Below are positions 52,141-61,575 of a stretch of DNA of 64,000 bases, piece after piece (within the stretch, counting starts at the first letter, position 1; every line of letters begins with the position of its first letter). Position numbers and translations under genes: made by a program. Source of the DNA: Cognatundibacterium rugosum (GTDB lineage Bacteria > Pseudomonadota > Gammaproteobacteria > Burkholderiales > Burkholderiaceae_D); NCBI RefSeq assembly GCF_014284365.1, contig NZ_JACOGG010000003.1, positions 280,943 to 344,942 on the forward strand, written 5' to 3'. Under the pieces are notes generated by a model. The model searched no databases and was not told the DNA's origin. It saw only the letters and a program-made list of their open reading frames with translations.

Positions 52141-52659
52141 ATGCTGACTTTACATACCAAAACCGAACAGGCTGAACAGATTTACGGTCAGCTGGAATTG
52201 CCCTATGAGTTAAGGGAAAAATCACGCCTGCGCGCCAGGCTGTTGTCGGGTGAAGAAGTGGCGGTGCTGACCGTGCGCGGCAGCGTGATGCGCCACGGCG
52301 ACCTGCTGATGGCCAGCGATGGCCGCACTGTGCAAATTCTGGCAGCGGCTGAACCGACTTACAAAGTGGAATGCGATTCAGCGCAAAGCTTATTGCGTTG
52401 CGCTTTTCATTTAGGAAATCGCCATACCCAGGCCCAGGTCGGGGCAGGTTGTTTACGCATACGGCAGGACCCTGTACTCAAAGAGATGTTGCAAGGTCTG
52501 GGCGCCACCGTGAGTGAGGAAATGGCCGCCTTCGAACCCGAGTCAGGTGCCTATGGTGGCGGCCATCATCATGCTGATCACGACGGCCATCACGGACATC
52601 ATCCGCTGGCACCGATACCGCTGCGTCAGCGCATACACCGGCCCGGAGATACACAGTGA
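52141..52659 (+). CDS. ureE: Urease nickel metallochaperone UreE
   Basis: 172 aa from ATG 52141; the extra 14 residues of the longer frame are not family-like. N-terminal peptide-binding domain, metal-binding LGNRHTQAQV, and a His-rich tail (GGHHHADHDGHHGHH at about 143-157) that stores nickel. It delivers nickel to the UreDFG-urease complex. Confidence 0.93.
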   Translation: MLTLHTKTEQAEQIYGQLELPYELREKSRLRARLLSGEEVAVLTVRGSVMRHGDLLMASDGRTVQILAAAEPTYKVECDSAQSLLRCAFHLGNRHTQAQVGAGCLRIRQDPVLKEMLQGLGATVSEEMAAFEPESGAYGGGHHHADHDGHHGHHPLAPIPLRQRIHRPGDTQ

Positions 52660-52702
52660 AAACGATGTGCATCTGTTGCGCTCAAGGCCGGAGTTAAGGC
52701 TT

Positions 52703-53383
52703 ATGCAAGCACATGCCTTACTGCATTTGCTGCAATTGGCCAGCCCGTCTTTACCGGTCGGTGCTTATAGCTATTCGCAAGGACTGGAAGCGGCAATAGA
52801 ACAGGGCCACGTCACGAATGCAGCTCAGGCCAAAGACTGGATAGCCGCCTATGCACTGGAAGTGGTGGCACCGTTCGAGGCTGCGCTGACCTGGCGACTG
52901 CTGCAAGCCTTTGCCTGTGCCGATGCGGAAGCGGTCAGCAGCTGGAATACCTTGTTTATCGCTGCACGGGATACGGCGGAATTCCGCGCCGAGACGATAC
53001 AGATGGGCTATTCGCTGGCCAGGTTGCTGTTGGATTTACAGGTGGTTGATGTCGATGCGGCGCGGATTTTGCAGAGCTTGTCGGAAATTCCTTTTCCGAC
53101 CGCCTATGCCTGCGCTGCCATCAGCTTGCAAGTGCCGCCAGCGCAGGCTTTACTCGGCAGCCTGTATGCCTGGGCAGAAAACCAGGTGCTGGTCTGCGTC
53201 AAATCGGTGCCATTGGGACAGGTGGCCGGTCAGCGGCTATTGCTGGCACTGGGACCGGTATTGGAGCAGGCGGCACAACTGGCGCAGCAACTGGACGATG
53301 CCAGTCTCAGTAACTGGGCGCCGGGCTTGTCTCTGCTATCGATGCAGCATGAGGTGCAATACAGTCGCTTATACCGCTCCTGA
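52703..53383 (+). CDS. ureF: Urease accessory protein UreF
   Basis: 226 aa. Typical start [31 protein letters not shown]. Helical protein that gates the GTPase action of UreG in the activation complex. I chose ATG 52703, with GGAG about 10 bp upstream; the longer frame overlaps ureE. A 13-codon mini-frame (GTG near 52658 to TAA near 52697) ends just before it and may aid coupling with ureE. Confidence 0.92.
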   Translation: MQAHALLHLLQLASPSLPVGAYSYSQGLEAAIEQGHVTNAAQAKDWIAAYALEVVAPFEAALTWRLLQAFACADAEAVSSWNTLFIAARDTAEFRAETIQMGYSLARLLLDLQVVDVDAARILQSLSEIPFPTAYACAAISLQVPPAQALLGSLYAWAENQVLVCVKSVPLGQVAGQRLLLALGPVLEQAAQLAQQLDDASLSNWAPGLSLLSMQHEVQYSRLYRS

Positions 53384-53453
53384 GGATGTGGCCTCAGCGC
53401 CTTATCCTACGCAGCACAACAGCAATAAACAGAAATCAAATACAGGACTAGCT

Positions 53454-54092
53454 ATGAACAAACCGAGTAATCCTAATCCTTTAAGAGTCGGCATCGGCGG
53501 TCCGGTCGGCTCAGGTAAAACAGCATTGTGCGAAATGCTGTGTAAGCGCATGCGTGCTGACTATGAAATGGCAGTGATCACCAACGATATCTACACCAAA
53601 GAGGATATGGAAATCCTGATGCGTGCCGATGCCTTGCCAGCAGAACGTCTGATGGGCGTGGAAACGGGCGGTTGCCCGCATACCGCGATCCGCGAGGATG
53701 CGTCCATCAACCTGGAAGCGATTGCACGCATGAGTGCCGATTTTCCATTTCTCGATCTGATCCTGGTGGAATCGGGTGGCGACAATCTGGCCGCTACCTT
53801 CAGTCCGGAATTATCCGATCTCACCATTTATGTCATCGACGTGGCCGGTGGAGAAAAAATTCCGCGCAAAGGCGGTCCCGGCATTACCCGTTCCGACTTA
53901 TTAATCATCAATAAAACCGATCTGGCACCGTATGTTGGTGCCAATCTGGATGTGATGGCGCAGGATGCACGCCGTATGCGTGGTAGCCGTCCATTCGTGA
54001 TGACGAATTTGCGCAGCGGTGAAGGACTGGAAGACGTGGTGCGTTTCATCCGCGAGCAGGGTATGTTGGATGTGGAAAAAACGCTGCAATAG
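53454..54092 (+). CDS. ureG: Urease accessory GTPase UreG
   Basis: 212 aa. P-loop GPVGSGKT (residues 16-23), [13 protein letters not shown] with the nickel-binding [14 protein letters not shown] and [11 protein letters not shown] (the NKxD guanine motif). It provides GTP-driven nickel insertion. The frame is open far upstream inside ureF, but ATG 53454 begins the family-typical N-terminus. Confidence 0.96.
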   Translation: MNKPSNPNPLRVGIGGPVGSGKTALCEMLCKRMRADYEMAVITNDIYTKEDMEILMRADALPAERLMGVETGGCPHTAIREDASINLEAIARMSADFPFLDLILVESGGDNLAATFSPELSDLTIYVIDVAGGEKIPRKGGPGITRSDLLIINKTDLAPYVGANLDVMAQDARRMRGSRPFVMTNLRSGEGLEDVVRFIREQGMLDVEKTLQ

Positions 54093-54184
54093 GGGGGGGA
54101 AGCCTCGGCAACAATAAATTGAATAGTCAAAAAAACGGAAGAACGGTGCAGGATTTATAAATTTGTATAAGGGGGACTTGTTCT

Positions 54185-54781
54185 ATGTATTCAAAAAATA
54201 AAACACGCTTACTGATGCTGTGCCTGAGTCTGCTGGCCATGCCTGGCATGACTTTCGCACACGATGGCCTGCATAGTGGTTCAGGCTGGCTGGCCGGACT
54301 GATCCATCCGTTCACCGGTGCAGATCACTGGTTGGCGATGCTGGCTGTCGGTTACTGGTCTGTGCAGCAAACTCATTTACGTCCTTATGCGGTCAGCCTG
54401 CAATTTACACTGGCCATGTGCCTGGGTGCCTCGTTGGGTGCTGCATTTGGTGTCATGCATTTGACCGAGTATCTGATCGCCGCATCGGTACTCTGCGGTG
54501 GCCTGGTGATGGCAATGGCAGTCCGGGTACCGGTCATGGCGGGCGTGCTGGCCATCAGTGTGTTTGGCGCTGCGCATGGTTACGCGCATGGTGCAGAGTT
54601 AGCGCCAGGCATGAGCCTGCTCGCTTATGCTGCAGGATTCACACTGTCCAGCTGCCTGCTGCAAGCCTTGGGTGCAGCCTTGTTCCTGCTCAGAAAACGC
54701 GTGTCCGGCGCGGGTAAATTGCGTTTTGCAGGTTGGGGCGTCGTTGCCTACGCGGTCTATCTGTTGGGGATGGGAAGCTGA
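54185..54781 (+). CDS. HupE/UreJ family membrane protein, probable nickel permease
   Basis: 198 aa. Signal peptide (1-25, cut after TFA), mature start HDGLHSGSGWLAGLIHPFTGADHWLAML with the conserved histidine/aspartate motif (HPxxGxDH), and FGAAHGYAHGAEL later; about six membrane segments. HupE/UreJ proteins bring nickel into the cell. The place at the end of the urease cluster fits that role. Confidence 0.88.
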   Translation: MYSKNKTRLLMLCLSLLAMPGMTFAHDGLHSGSGWLAGLIHPFTGADHWLAMLAVGYWSVQQTHLRPYAVSLQFTLAMCLGASLGAAFGVMHLTEYLIAASVLCGGLVMAMAVRVPVMAGVLAISVFGAAHGYAHGAELAPGMSLLAYAAGFTLSSCLLQALGAALFLLRKRVSGAGKLRFAGWGVVAYAVYLLGMGS

Positions 54782-54814
54782 ATTCTTTTGATGGTGTCAG
54801 CTATCGCCTGCTAT

Positions 54815-54846
54815 ACGGAATCACTGCTGTGATTCCGTTTTTTTTT
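54815..54846 (+). terminator. Rho-independent terminator after the urease cluster
   Basis: 10-bp perfect stem (54815-54824 with 54829-54838), loop TGCT, then a run of nine T. Confidence 0.92.
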
Positions 54847-54862
54847 GGTGCTGCCGCAGATA

Positions 54863-55075
54863 GGCACAGATTGTCTGTGCCGATTTCTACTTCCAAATGC
54901 CTTGCATCAGTCAAGACGCAGCGCCTGTGGCGTCTTACACTGTGCACTGAACTTCATACCAGCCAGCGCAGGCTTTGCGTTATGCTGCGGAGGTAAGCAG
55001 TGCTCAGTGAATCTGGTTTGCCGTGAGCGGCAGGCGCTTACTGAGTGGGACAGATCTATCATCCAGACCGGCAGC
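54863..55075 (+). other. Structured leader region of the hydroxyproline operon
   Basis: No gene is visible in this gap. Hairpins: GGCACAGA-TTG-TCTGTGCC (54863-54881), AAGACGC/GCGTCTT (54913-54919 with 54930-54936), and a nested pair CTCAGT/ACTGAG around TGCCG-TGAG-CGGCA (about 55005-55050). The succession suggests a folded 5-prime leader, but no known riboswitch could be named. Confidence 0.35.
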
Positions 55076-55099
55076 GGCCGGAGAAAGTCAGGCTCTATC

Positions 55100-55996
55100 A
55101 TGTGGCAAGGTGTTATTCCTGCAGTAACGACAAAATTCACTCCTGAAGATACGCTCGATTTCAAGGAAATGCAGCGGTGCTTCCAATATCTGATGGATGC
55201 CGGTTGCGATGGGCTGATCGCCTGTGGCTCATTGGGCGAAGGGCCATTTCTGTCGCATGCCGAGCGTATCGATGTACTGAAACTGAGCAAAGAAGTATGC
55301 GGATCTAAGCCAGCCTTGCTGACCGTGGCGGAAGCCTCAAGCAAAGAAGCCTGTGCGCTGGCGGAAAAAGGGGCTCGTGCAGGCGCCGATGGTCTGATGG
55401 TGGTGCCAAGCACAATTTACCATACCAATCATCAGGAAACTGTTGCTAATCTGCGTGCCATCGCGGCCGCCGCTGATTTGCCGGTCATGATCTACTCTAA
55501 CCGTATCGCTTATCGCGTGGATGTGACGACCGATATGCTGGAAGAGCTGGCTGATGATGCGCGCTTTGTGGCGGTGAAAGAATCGTCGGACGATATCCGT
55601 CGCAGTACAGAAATCATTAACCGCCTGGGTGATCGCTATGACTTGTTCACCGGTGTCGATAATCTGGCTTTTGAGGCATTGACTGCCGGTGCCAAAGGCT
55701 GGGTCGCAGGTCTGGTGGTAGCCTTCCCACATGAAACGGTGGCGATCTATAAGCTGATACAGGCTGGCCGCTATGCCGAAGCCCTCACTATCTATCGCTG
55801 GTTCCGCCCTTTACTGGATCTGGATGTGTCGAGCTATCTGGTACAAAACATCAAGCTGGTTGAGGCCATGGTGATCGAGTCCAATGAGCGTGTGCGCCTG
55901 CCACGCCAGCCTTTGCAGGGTGAAGTGCGTAGCCGCGCAGAGGCTGTGGTGCGCGCTGCGCTGGCGACTCGTCCGGTCTTGCCACAACTGGCCTGA
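55100..55996 (+). CDS. DapA-family enzyme, probable 1-pyrroline-4-hydroxy-2-carboxylate deaminase
   Basis: 298 aa TIM barrel. Schiff-base lysine K160 (FVAVKESSDD), Y132 (MIYSNR) and the GSLGEGPFLS loop (43-52), which replaces the GTTGE of true DapA. In hydroxyproline degradation operons this family member turns 1-pyrroline-4-hydroxy-2-carboxylate into 2-oxoglutarate semialdehyde and ammonia (LhpC/HypD type). The genes that follow fit this. I chose ATG 55100, where family similarity begins. Confidence 0.82.
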   Translation: MWQGVIPAVTTKFTPEDTLDFKEMQRCFQYLMDAGCDGLIACGSLGEGPFLSHAERIDVLKLSKEVCGSKPALLTVAEASSKEACALAEKGARAGADGLMVVPSTIYHTNHQETVANLRAIAAAADLPVMIYSNRIAYRVDVTTDMLEELADDARFVAVKESSDDIRRSTEIINRLGDRYDLFTGVDNLAFEALTAGAKGWVAGLVVAFPHETVAIYKLIQAGRYAEALTIYRWFRPLLDLDVSSYLVQNIKLVEAMVIESNERVRLPRQPLQGEVRSRAEAVVRAALATRPVLPQLA

Positions 55997-56013
55997 GCCC
56001 TTATTTCAGCGCC

Positions 56014-57135
56014 ATGAGTTTGCATAGCGATGTGCTGGTAGTCGGTGCCGGCATCATAGGCACGGCCTGTGCGTGGACCTTGCAACAAGAGGGCTATCGC
56101 GTCACCCTGATCGACGCCGCCAGCGCTGGCTGTGGCGTGACAGCAGCCGGTATGGGGCATCTGGTGGCACTGGATGAAAGTGAGCAGGAACTGGAACTCT
56201 GCCTGTATTCACTGCGACTGTGGCGTGAGTTTTTGCAAGCCTTTCCGGGTACGGGTGAGCATCATCCCTGTGGCACTTTATGGGTCGCTGAAAATGAGGC
56301 TCAACTGGCTGAAGCCCATCAGCGTGCGGCACGGCTGAATGCACATGACTGGCAGGCCGATGCCATCAGCGGTGATCAGCTGGCGCGGCTGGAACCCGCA
56401 TTGCGCAAAGGTCTGGCCGGTGCGGTGCGGGTGCAGCAGGACAGTGTGATTTACCCACCTGCAGTGGCGCATTTTCTGAGTCAGCAACTGGTCGCTGCCG
56501 GTGGCTGCTATTTGTCTGGCCGTCGTGTGCAGTCGCTGGCCCCGGATCACGTGCTTCTCGCTCATGGTGAGCGCATCCATGCCGCGCGTATCGTTGTGAC
56601 CACAGGCGGACAGCTCAGCGAGCTGTTACCTGAGCTGCGGGTGTTTCCGCGCAAAGGTCATCTCGCCATTACTGAGCGTTATCCGGGCAGCTTACAGCAT
56701 CAGGTCGTCAGCATGGATTATGGGCAAAGCAGCATGCGGCCGGATGGCCTGACTGTCGCTGCGAACGTACAGCCGCGTCCTACCGGGCAGTGGCTGATCG
56801 GTTCCTGCCGCCAGGATCATCAGACTGATACCGCAATTGATCCTGAGGCACTCACGGCGGTATTGAATGCAGCGATGCGTTTATTGCCTGGTCTGAGCGA
56901 GATGCGCATTCTGCGTGCCTGGGCGGGTATGCGGCCAGCGACAGCCGATGGTCATCCCCTGATCGGTGTGCATCCACATCATCCCTCCATCTGGATCGCA
57001 GCCGGACACGAAGGCTTAGGTGTCACTACGGCCTGGGCCACCGCGCATATCATCGCGGATCAGATGGCTGGCCGCACACCTGCGGTACACGCCGCACACT
57101 ATTGTCCATCCCGTTTCACTCAGCCGGAGACCTGA
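56014..57135 (+). CDS. FAD-dependent oxidoreductase, probable D-hydroxyproline dehydrogenase subunit (LhpB-like)
   Basis: 373 aa DAO-family protein. FAD-binding DVLVVGAGIIGTACAWTLQQEGYRVTLID at the start, CGVTAAGMGHL, and the C-terminal AWAGMRPATADGHPLIG and AAGHEGLGVTTAWATAHIIA. In multi-subunit D-hydroxyproline dehydrogenases such a subunit oxidises the imino acid, and a small 2Fe-2S protein and a second FAD protein take the electrons. Both follow directly. Confidence 0.82.
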   Translation: MSLHSDVLVVGAGIIGTACAWTLQQEGYRVTLIDAASAGCGVTAAGMGHLVALDESEQELELCLYSLRLWREFLQAFPGTGEHHPCGTLWVAENEAQLAEAHQRAARLNAHDWQADAISGDQLARLEPALRKGLAGAVRVQQDSVIYPPAVAHFLSQQLVAAGGCYLSGRRVQSLAPDHVLLAHGERIHAARIVVTTGGQLSELLPELRVFPRKGHLAITERYPGSLQHQVVSMDYGQSSMRPDGLTVAANVQPRPTGQWLIGSCRQDHQTDTAIDPEALTAVLNAAMRLLPGLSEMRILRAWAGMRPATADGHPLIGVHPHHPSIWIAAGHEGLGVTTAWATAHIIADQMAGRTPAVHAAHYCPSRFTQPET

Positions 57136-57138
57136 GCT

Positions 57139-57417
57139 ATGCAAGATCAAAAGGATAGCATCAGGCTTTGGCTCAATGGCAGACCAATCGAAGCGCAGAC
57201 TGGTATCACGGTTGCGGCTTTACTCATGCAGCAGGATGAATGGCTGACGCGCTGCTCTGTTAGCGGTGAGTCGCGTTTTGTCCTGTGTGGTATGGGGGTA
57301 TGCCAGGAATGCCGCGTCACGATCAATGGACAGCCGCAGCGCCTGGCTTGTCAGACACTGTGTAGCCCGGGCATGGTGATACAGACCGCATCCCATCACG
57401 CGATGGAGGCAAAATGA
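57139..57417 (+). CDS. (2Fe-2S)-binding small subunit of the dehydrogenase
   Basis: 92 aa. Plant-type ferredoxin cysteines C50, C55, C58 and C71 (LCGMGVCQEC...ACQ). Small electron-transfer subunit of the hydroxyproline dehydrogenase; lies 3 bp behind the preceding gene and overlaps the next (ATGA). Confidence 0.85.
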   Translation: MQDQKDSIRLWLNGRPIEAQTGITVAALLMQQDEWLTRCSVSGESRFVLCGMGVCQECRVTINGQPQRLACQTLCSPGMVIQTASHHAMEAK

Positions 57418-58697
57418 CACAGCAAGAGATTTTCGTGCAACTCCTGATTATCGGTGCCGGGCCTGCGGGTCTGGCCGCCGCCAGTGCCGCGCTGCAGGCT
57501 GGCGTGCGTATCGTGATCCTGGATGAAAACCCGGCACCTGGCGGCCAGATCTGGCGCGGTGGCGAAATGAATTGGAAAGATGCGCGTGCCCATGCGATGT
57601 GGCAGCAAATTCTCAGCAGTCAGCTCGTTCAGTACCTGCCCGCGACGCGCATCGTCGCACTGCAGGCACAAACTCTGGTGGCAGAGCAGGACGATCAGGT
57701 ACTGACGATACACTGGGAAAAGCTGATTTTATGCAGCGGTGCGCGTGAGATTTTATTGCCCTTTCCGGGTTGGACTATACCCGGTGTGATGGGTGCTGGT
57801 GGCTTGCAAGCTTTAGTTAAGGCAGGTGCCAGCTTGCAGGGGAAACGCGTGGTGATCGCCGGTAGCGGCCCTTTGTTACTAGCCGCAGCGCAGACTGCGC
57901 AGCAAGCGGGCGCGCGGGTGTTGCTGATTGCGGAAGATCAGCCCTGGTCCGCTTTGTGCCGTTTTTTCTGGCAATTAGTGCGCCAGCAGCGCGCCAAAGC
58001 CTGGCAGGCGCTGGGCTTGTTCTGGTCTTTGCGATATGTACGTTATCGCGCATGCAGCACGGTGTTGGCGGCGTCCGGTCAGCAGCGTTTACAACAAGTG
58101 CGGCTGCGCCAGGGTCAGCAGGAAATTGAACTTGGCTGTGATGTACTGGCCTGTGCTTATGGCTTAACGCCGAATCTGGAATTGGCGCATACGCTGAAGT
58201 GTGCGCTGACAGAAGGCAAAGTACAGGTCGATGCGCAGCAAATGACGTCTGTACGCAACATCTGGGCAGCAGGTGAAGTGACTGGTATAGGTGGTGTGGA
58301 GCAGGCGCTGATTCAAGGACACATTGCAGGCCTGGCCGCTACGGCACAGGCGATTCCGGAGGCAGCGCGACGTGTGCAGCGACAGGCGTTGGCATTTGCG
58401 CGTTTATTGCAGACTAGCTTTTCACTCAGGGCCGGATTGCGCGCGCTATGCAAACCGGATACCCTCGTGTGCCGGTGCGAAGACGTGAGTGCCGCGCGCT
58501 TACAGCAACATGCTGACTGGCGTACTGCCAAGCTGGTGACACGCGCCGGTATGGGGCCATGTCAGGGCAGGATATGCGGCACGGCCTGTCAGTTTTTATA
58601 CGGTTGGGAAGCACCGCAGTTGCGTCAGCCTGTGTTTCCCGCCAAAACATCAACGCTTGCTGCCCTGGCAGCGGGCAGCCTGAAGGAGACAGAATAA
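57414..58697 (+). CDS. FAD/NAD-type oxidoreductase subunit with BFD-like 2Fe-2S domain
   Basis: 427 aa. N-terminal LLIIGAGPAGLAAASAALQAGVRIVILDE and a second dinucleotide fold RVVIAGSGPLLLAAAQTAQQAGARV; C-terminal cysteine cluster CRCEDVSAARL...GMGPCQGRICGTACQ like bacterioferritin-associated ferredoxin. Matches the large electron-accepting subunit of D-hydroxyproline dehydrogenase. The stop overlaps the next start (TAATG). Confidence 0.83.
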   Translation: MTQQEIFVQLLIIGAGPAGLAAASAALQAGVRIVILDENPAPGGQIWRGGEMNWKDARAHAMWQQILSSQLVQYLPATRIVALQAQTLVAEQDDQVLTIHWEKLILCSGAREILLPFPGWTIPGVMGAGGLQALVKAGASLQGKRVVIAGSGPLLLAAAQTAQQAGARVLLIAEDQPWSALCRFFWQLVRQQRAKAWQALGLFWSLRYVRYRACSTVLAASGQQRLQQVRLRQGQQEIELGCDVLACAYGLTPNLELAHTLKCALTEGKVQVDAQQMTSVRNIWAAGEVTGIGGVEQALIQGHIAGLAATAQAIPEAARRVQRQALAFARLLQTSFSLRAGLRALCKPDTLVCRCEDVSAARLQQHADWRTAKLVTRAGMGPCQGRICGTACQFLYGWEAPQLRQPVFPAKTSTLAALAAGSLKETE

Positions 58698-60127
58698 TGA
58701 AAAAATTATGGATTAACGGTGAATGGACAGACGGCGCTCAGTACACTACTGTACGCAGCCCATCTGACCGTGCTGACGTGGTTGGCGACTACGCGACGGC
58801 AGGCGCAGAACAGGCAGAGGCAGCGATTGCAGCGGCGTATCAGGCATCGCATAGCTGGCGTCATTCTGGCGTACAGCAAAGAGCAGATGCACTCGATCTG
58901 ATCGGTTCTGAAATCCAGGCACGTAAAACTGAGCTGGGTACTTTGCTCGCGCGTGAAGAGGGTAAGACGCTGCCGGAAGCGATAGGGGAAGTCGGCCGTG
59001 CTGCCGCGATTTTCAAATTCTTTGCACAGGAAGCTTTGCGCATCCGTGGCGATAAACTGGCGTCGGTACGTCCTGGTATAGAAGTCGATGTGAGTCGTGA
59101 ACCTGTGGGTGTGGTTGGTATTATCGCGCCCTGGAATTTTCCTATCGCGATACCGGCCTGGAAAGTCGCACCGGCACTGGCTTTTGGCAATACGGTATTG
59201 CTCAAGCCAGCGGAATTAGTACCAGCCTCGTCCTGGGCGCTGACAGAAATTATCAGCCGTGCCGGTTTGCCACCCGGCGTATTCAATCTGGTGGCGGGAC
59301 CTGGTCGTGTAGTTGGCGAAGCGATGGTGAATGATCGCCGGGTCGATGCGATCAGCTTTACCGGTTCCGTGACGACTGGCAGCCGGGTACTCGCTGCTTG
59401 TGCAGCACGACGCGCTAAAGTACAGCTGGAGATGGGCGGCAAAAATCCTTTGGTGGTGCTGGCAGACAGTGATCTGGACGTCGCGGTCAATGCTGCGGTT
59501 CAGGGTTCTTTCTACTCTACCGGCCAGCGCTGTACGGCGTCGTCGCGCATTATTGTGGAAGAGGCGATCTATGGCCGCTTTGTGGCCGCGGTGACCGACA
59601 AATTGCAGCAGCTGAGGGTAGGTCATGCCCTGCACACAGGTATCGACATCGGCCCGGTGGTAGATCAGTCGCAGCTGGATCAGGATTTGCGTTACATACA
59701 GATCGCTAAAGATGAAGGCGCGAAACTGGCTTTCGGTGGTGAGCGCCTGCAACGTGATACCGACGGCTATTTCCTCAATCCTGCCTTATTCGTGGATTGC
59801 GATCCCTCTATGCGACATACGCGCGAGGAAATCTTCGGGCCAGTTGCTTCGGTGATTCCGGCTAAGAATTATGAGCATGCTTTGCAGCTCGCGAATGATA
59901 CGGAATTCGGGCTGACTGCTGGCATTTGTACCACCTCACTCAAGTATGCGACACATTTCCGTCGCCATGCGCGGGCTGGTATGGTGATGGTGAATGTGCC
60001 GACTGCCGGCGTTGATTATCACGTGCCTTTCGGTGGTACCAAGGGTTCCAGCTATGGCGCACGTGAGCAGGGCAGTGCAGCGGTCGAATTTTTCACCACG
60101 ATGAAAACCGCTTACATCGCATCCTGA
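58697..60127 (+). CDS. Aldehyde dehydrogenase, probable 2-oxoglutarate semialdehyde dehydrogenase
   Basis: 476 aa. NAD(P)-binding IIAPWNFPIAIPAWKVAPAL, FTGSVTTGSRV, catalytic Glu in LEMGGKNP and Cys in STGQRCTASSR. As last enzyme of the operon it would oxidise 2-oxoglutarate semialdehyde to 2-oxoglutarate. ATG 58697 overlaps the previous stop; the longer frame runs inside the upstream gene. The expected hydroxyproline 2-epimerase is not in the window. Confidence 0.85.
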   Translation: MKKLWINGEWTDGAQYTTVRSPSDRADVVGDYATAGAEQAEAAIAAAYQASHSWRHSGVQQRADALDLIGSEIQARKTELGTLLAREEGKTLPEAIGEVGRAAAIFKFFAQEALRIRGDKLASVRPGIEVDVSREPVGVVGIIAPWNFPIAIPAWKVAPALAFGNTVLLKPAELVPASSWALTEIISRAGLPPGVFNLVAGPGRVVGEAMVNDRRVDAISFTGSVTTGSRVLAACAARRAKVQLEMGGKNPLVVLADSDLDVAVNAAVQGSFYSTGQRCTASSRIIVEEAIYGRFVAAVTDKLQQLRVGHALHTGIDIGPVVDQSQLDQDLRYIQIAKDEGAKLAFGGERLQRDTDGYFLNPALFVDCDPSMRHTREEIFGPVASVIPAKNYEHALQLANDTEFGLTAGICTTSLKYATHFRRHARAGMVMVNVPTAGVDYHVPFGGTKGSSYGAREQGSAAVEFFTTMKTAYIAS

Positions 60128-60188
60128 GCGCTGCTGATGTCCGCCTTTACGTTGCTGAGTCAGTGCCTGTACTGAACCTCAGCAGCGC
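60128..60188 (+). repeat. Large stem-loop after the hydroxyproline operon
   Basis: 10-bp arms GCGCTGCTGA (60128-60137) and TCAGCAGCGC (60179-60188) begin right at the stop codon and enclose a smaller TCAGT/ACTGA stem. No U run on this strand; likely a 3-prime protective structure or weak terminator. Confidence 0.5.
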
Positions 60189-60191
60189 AGC

Positions 60192-60234
60192 AAAAAAACG
60201 GACTGCGTCGGCGCGAAGCACCGCCAGCGTCCGT
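60192..60234 (-). terminator. Minus-strand terminator-like hairpin without a matching gene
   Basis: Stem ACGGAC/GTCCGT (60198-60203 with 60229-60234) with inner GGCG/CGCC, followed on the minus strand by seven T (60198-60192). No minus-strand gene ends here, so it may end an antisense transcript or be chance. Confidence 0.35.
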
Positions 60235-60414
60235 GCCTCACGCGGGCAATGGCATTGTGCCATCAAGTTCGAGGTACCAAACATCCTTATCTGATCGACC
60301 ACCACAGGCAAAAGCGTTGAAAATAAAAATCCTGTTGTTTCCGTATGTGCACCCTGCGAACAGGCTTAAAAAACAGCGATACTGTTGATTCTCTTTGTAT
60401 ACAGGAGTGCGTCT

Positions 60415-61536
60415 ATGAGTGGACCGCTGGCAGGATTGCGTGTGATAGAAATGCTGGGTCTGGGGCCTGGTCCGTTTGCTGCCATGATGCTGGCAGATAT
60501 GGGGGCTGAGGTGGTTCGGGTGCAGCGCCGCGCCGATACCGCGTCGGCGGCGCAGCAGGTGTTTCCTTTGCTGGGCAGCCGTTACGATGTGCTGGGACGC
60601 AGCCGGCGTGTGATTACACTGGATTTGAAATCGCCACAGGATCAGGCGACCTTGTTGGCGCTGAGTGACAAAGCGGATGCCCTGATCGAAGGTTTTCGGC
60701 CCGGTGTGATGGAAAAGCTGGGGCTGGGGCCTGAGGTTTGTCTGCAGCGTAATCCGCGGCTGGTGTATGGACGCATGACAGGCTGGGGACAGAACGGGCC
60801 CTTAGCGCACAGTGCCGGACACGATATCAATTACCTCGCGCTGAGTGGCATGTTGCAAGCGATGGGCAGACCGGATAGTCCGCCTGCGCCGCCCTTGAAT
60901 CTGGTAGCAGATTTTGGTGGCGGTGGCATGCTGTTGGCCTTTGGTGTGGTCTGTGCTCTGCTGGAAGCGCGCCAATCGGGGCAGGGACAGGTAGTGGATG
61001 CCGCCATGACGGAAGGCAGTGCCTTATTAGGCGCGATGCTCTATGGATTTCAGGCTGCCGGTGCCTGGTCCTTACAGCGCGGCAGCAATCTGCTCGATGG
61101 CGCTGCGCATTTTTACGACACCTATGTCTGTGCTGATCATCGCTATATGGCGGTCGGTGCGATAGAGCCTGCGTTTTATCAGCAATTGTTGCAGTTGGCT
61201 GGGATAGATGTGAGCCAGTTACCGGCGCAGTTTGATCGCGCTGGCTGGGCCGCCGCCAAACAACAGCTGGCGCAAGTATTTGCGACAAAAACCCAGGCGC
61301 AATGGTGTGAATTATTGGAGGGCAGCGATGCCTGTTGTGCACCGGTGCTGGATATGCAAAGCGCGCCTTTACATTCCCATGCAAAAGCGCGTTCCAGTTT
61401 TGTCGAACTCGATGGTGTGGTACAGCCAGCACCGGCACCGCGTTTCAGCCGTACCCAGCCGGATGTACCTGCGCAATCTGCACATCAGAACGATGAGTCG
61501 GCGGCGATACTGCGCGACTGGGGTATTGCATCTTAG
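60415..61536 (+). CDS. CaiB/BaiF family, probable alpha-methylacyl-CoA racemase
   Basis: 373 aa. GPLAGLRVIEMLGLGPGPFAAMMLADMGAEVVRV at the start, then SAGHDINYLALSG and NLVADFGGGGMLLAFG, which hold the catalytic His and Asp of alpha-methylacyl-CoA racemases. It would invert the 2-methyl centre of branched acyl-CoA esters before beta-oxidation. AGGAG stands 8 bp before ATG 60415, which rules out the longer start. It is separated from the hydroxyproline operon by 287 bp and may be unrelated to it. Confidence 0.85.
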   Translation: MSGPLAGLRVIEMLGLGPGPFAAMMLADMGAEVVRVQRRADTASAAQQVFPLLGSRYDVLGRSRRVITLDLKSPQDQATLLALSDKADALIEGFRPGVMEKLGLGPEVCLQRNPRLVYGRMTGWGQNGPLAHSAGHDINYLALSGMLQAMGRPDSPPAPPLNLVADFGGGGMLLAFGVVCALLEARQSGQGQVVDAAMTEGSALLGAMLYGFQAAGAWSLQRGSNLLDGAAHFYDTYVCADHRYMAVGAIEPAFYQQLLQLAGIDVSQLPAQFDRAGWAAAKQQLAQVFATKTQAQWCELLEGSDACCAPVLDMQSAPLHSHAKARSSFVELDGVVQPAPAPRFSRTQPDVPAQSAHQNDESAAILRDWGIAS

Positions 61537-61575
61537 TCTTATAGTCTGCGTCGCTCAGATTTCATTGGTTTCGCT

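Noticed and set aside
52911..53453. Long N-terminal extension of ureG through ureF
   Set aside because: It is an out-of-frame reading of ureF rich in Arg, Cys and Trp; UreG begins at 53454.
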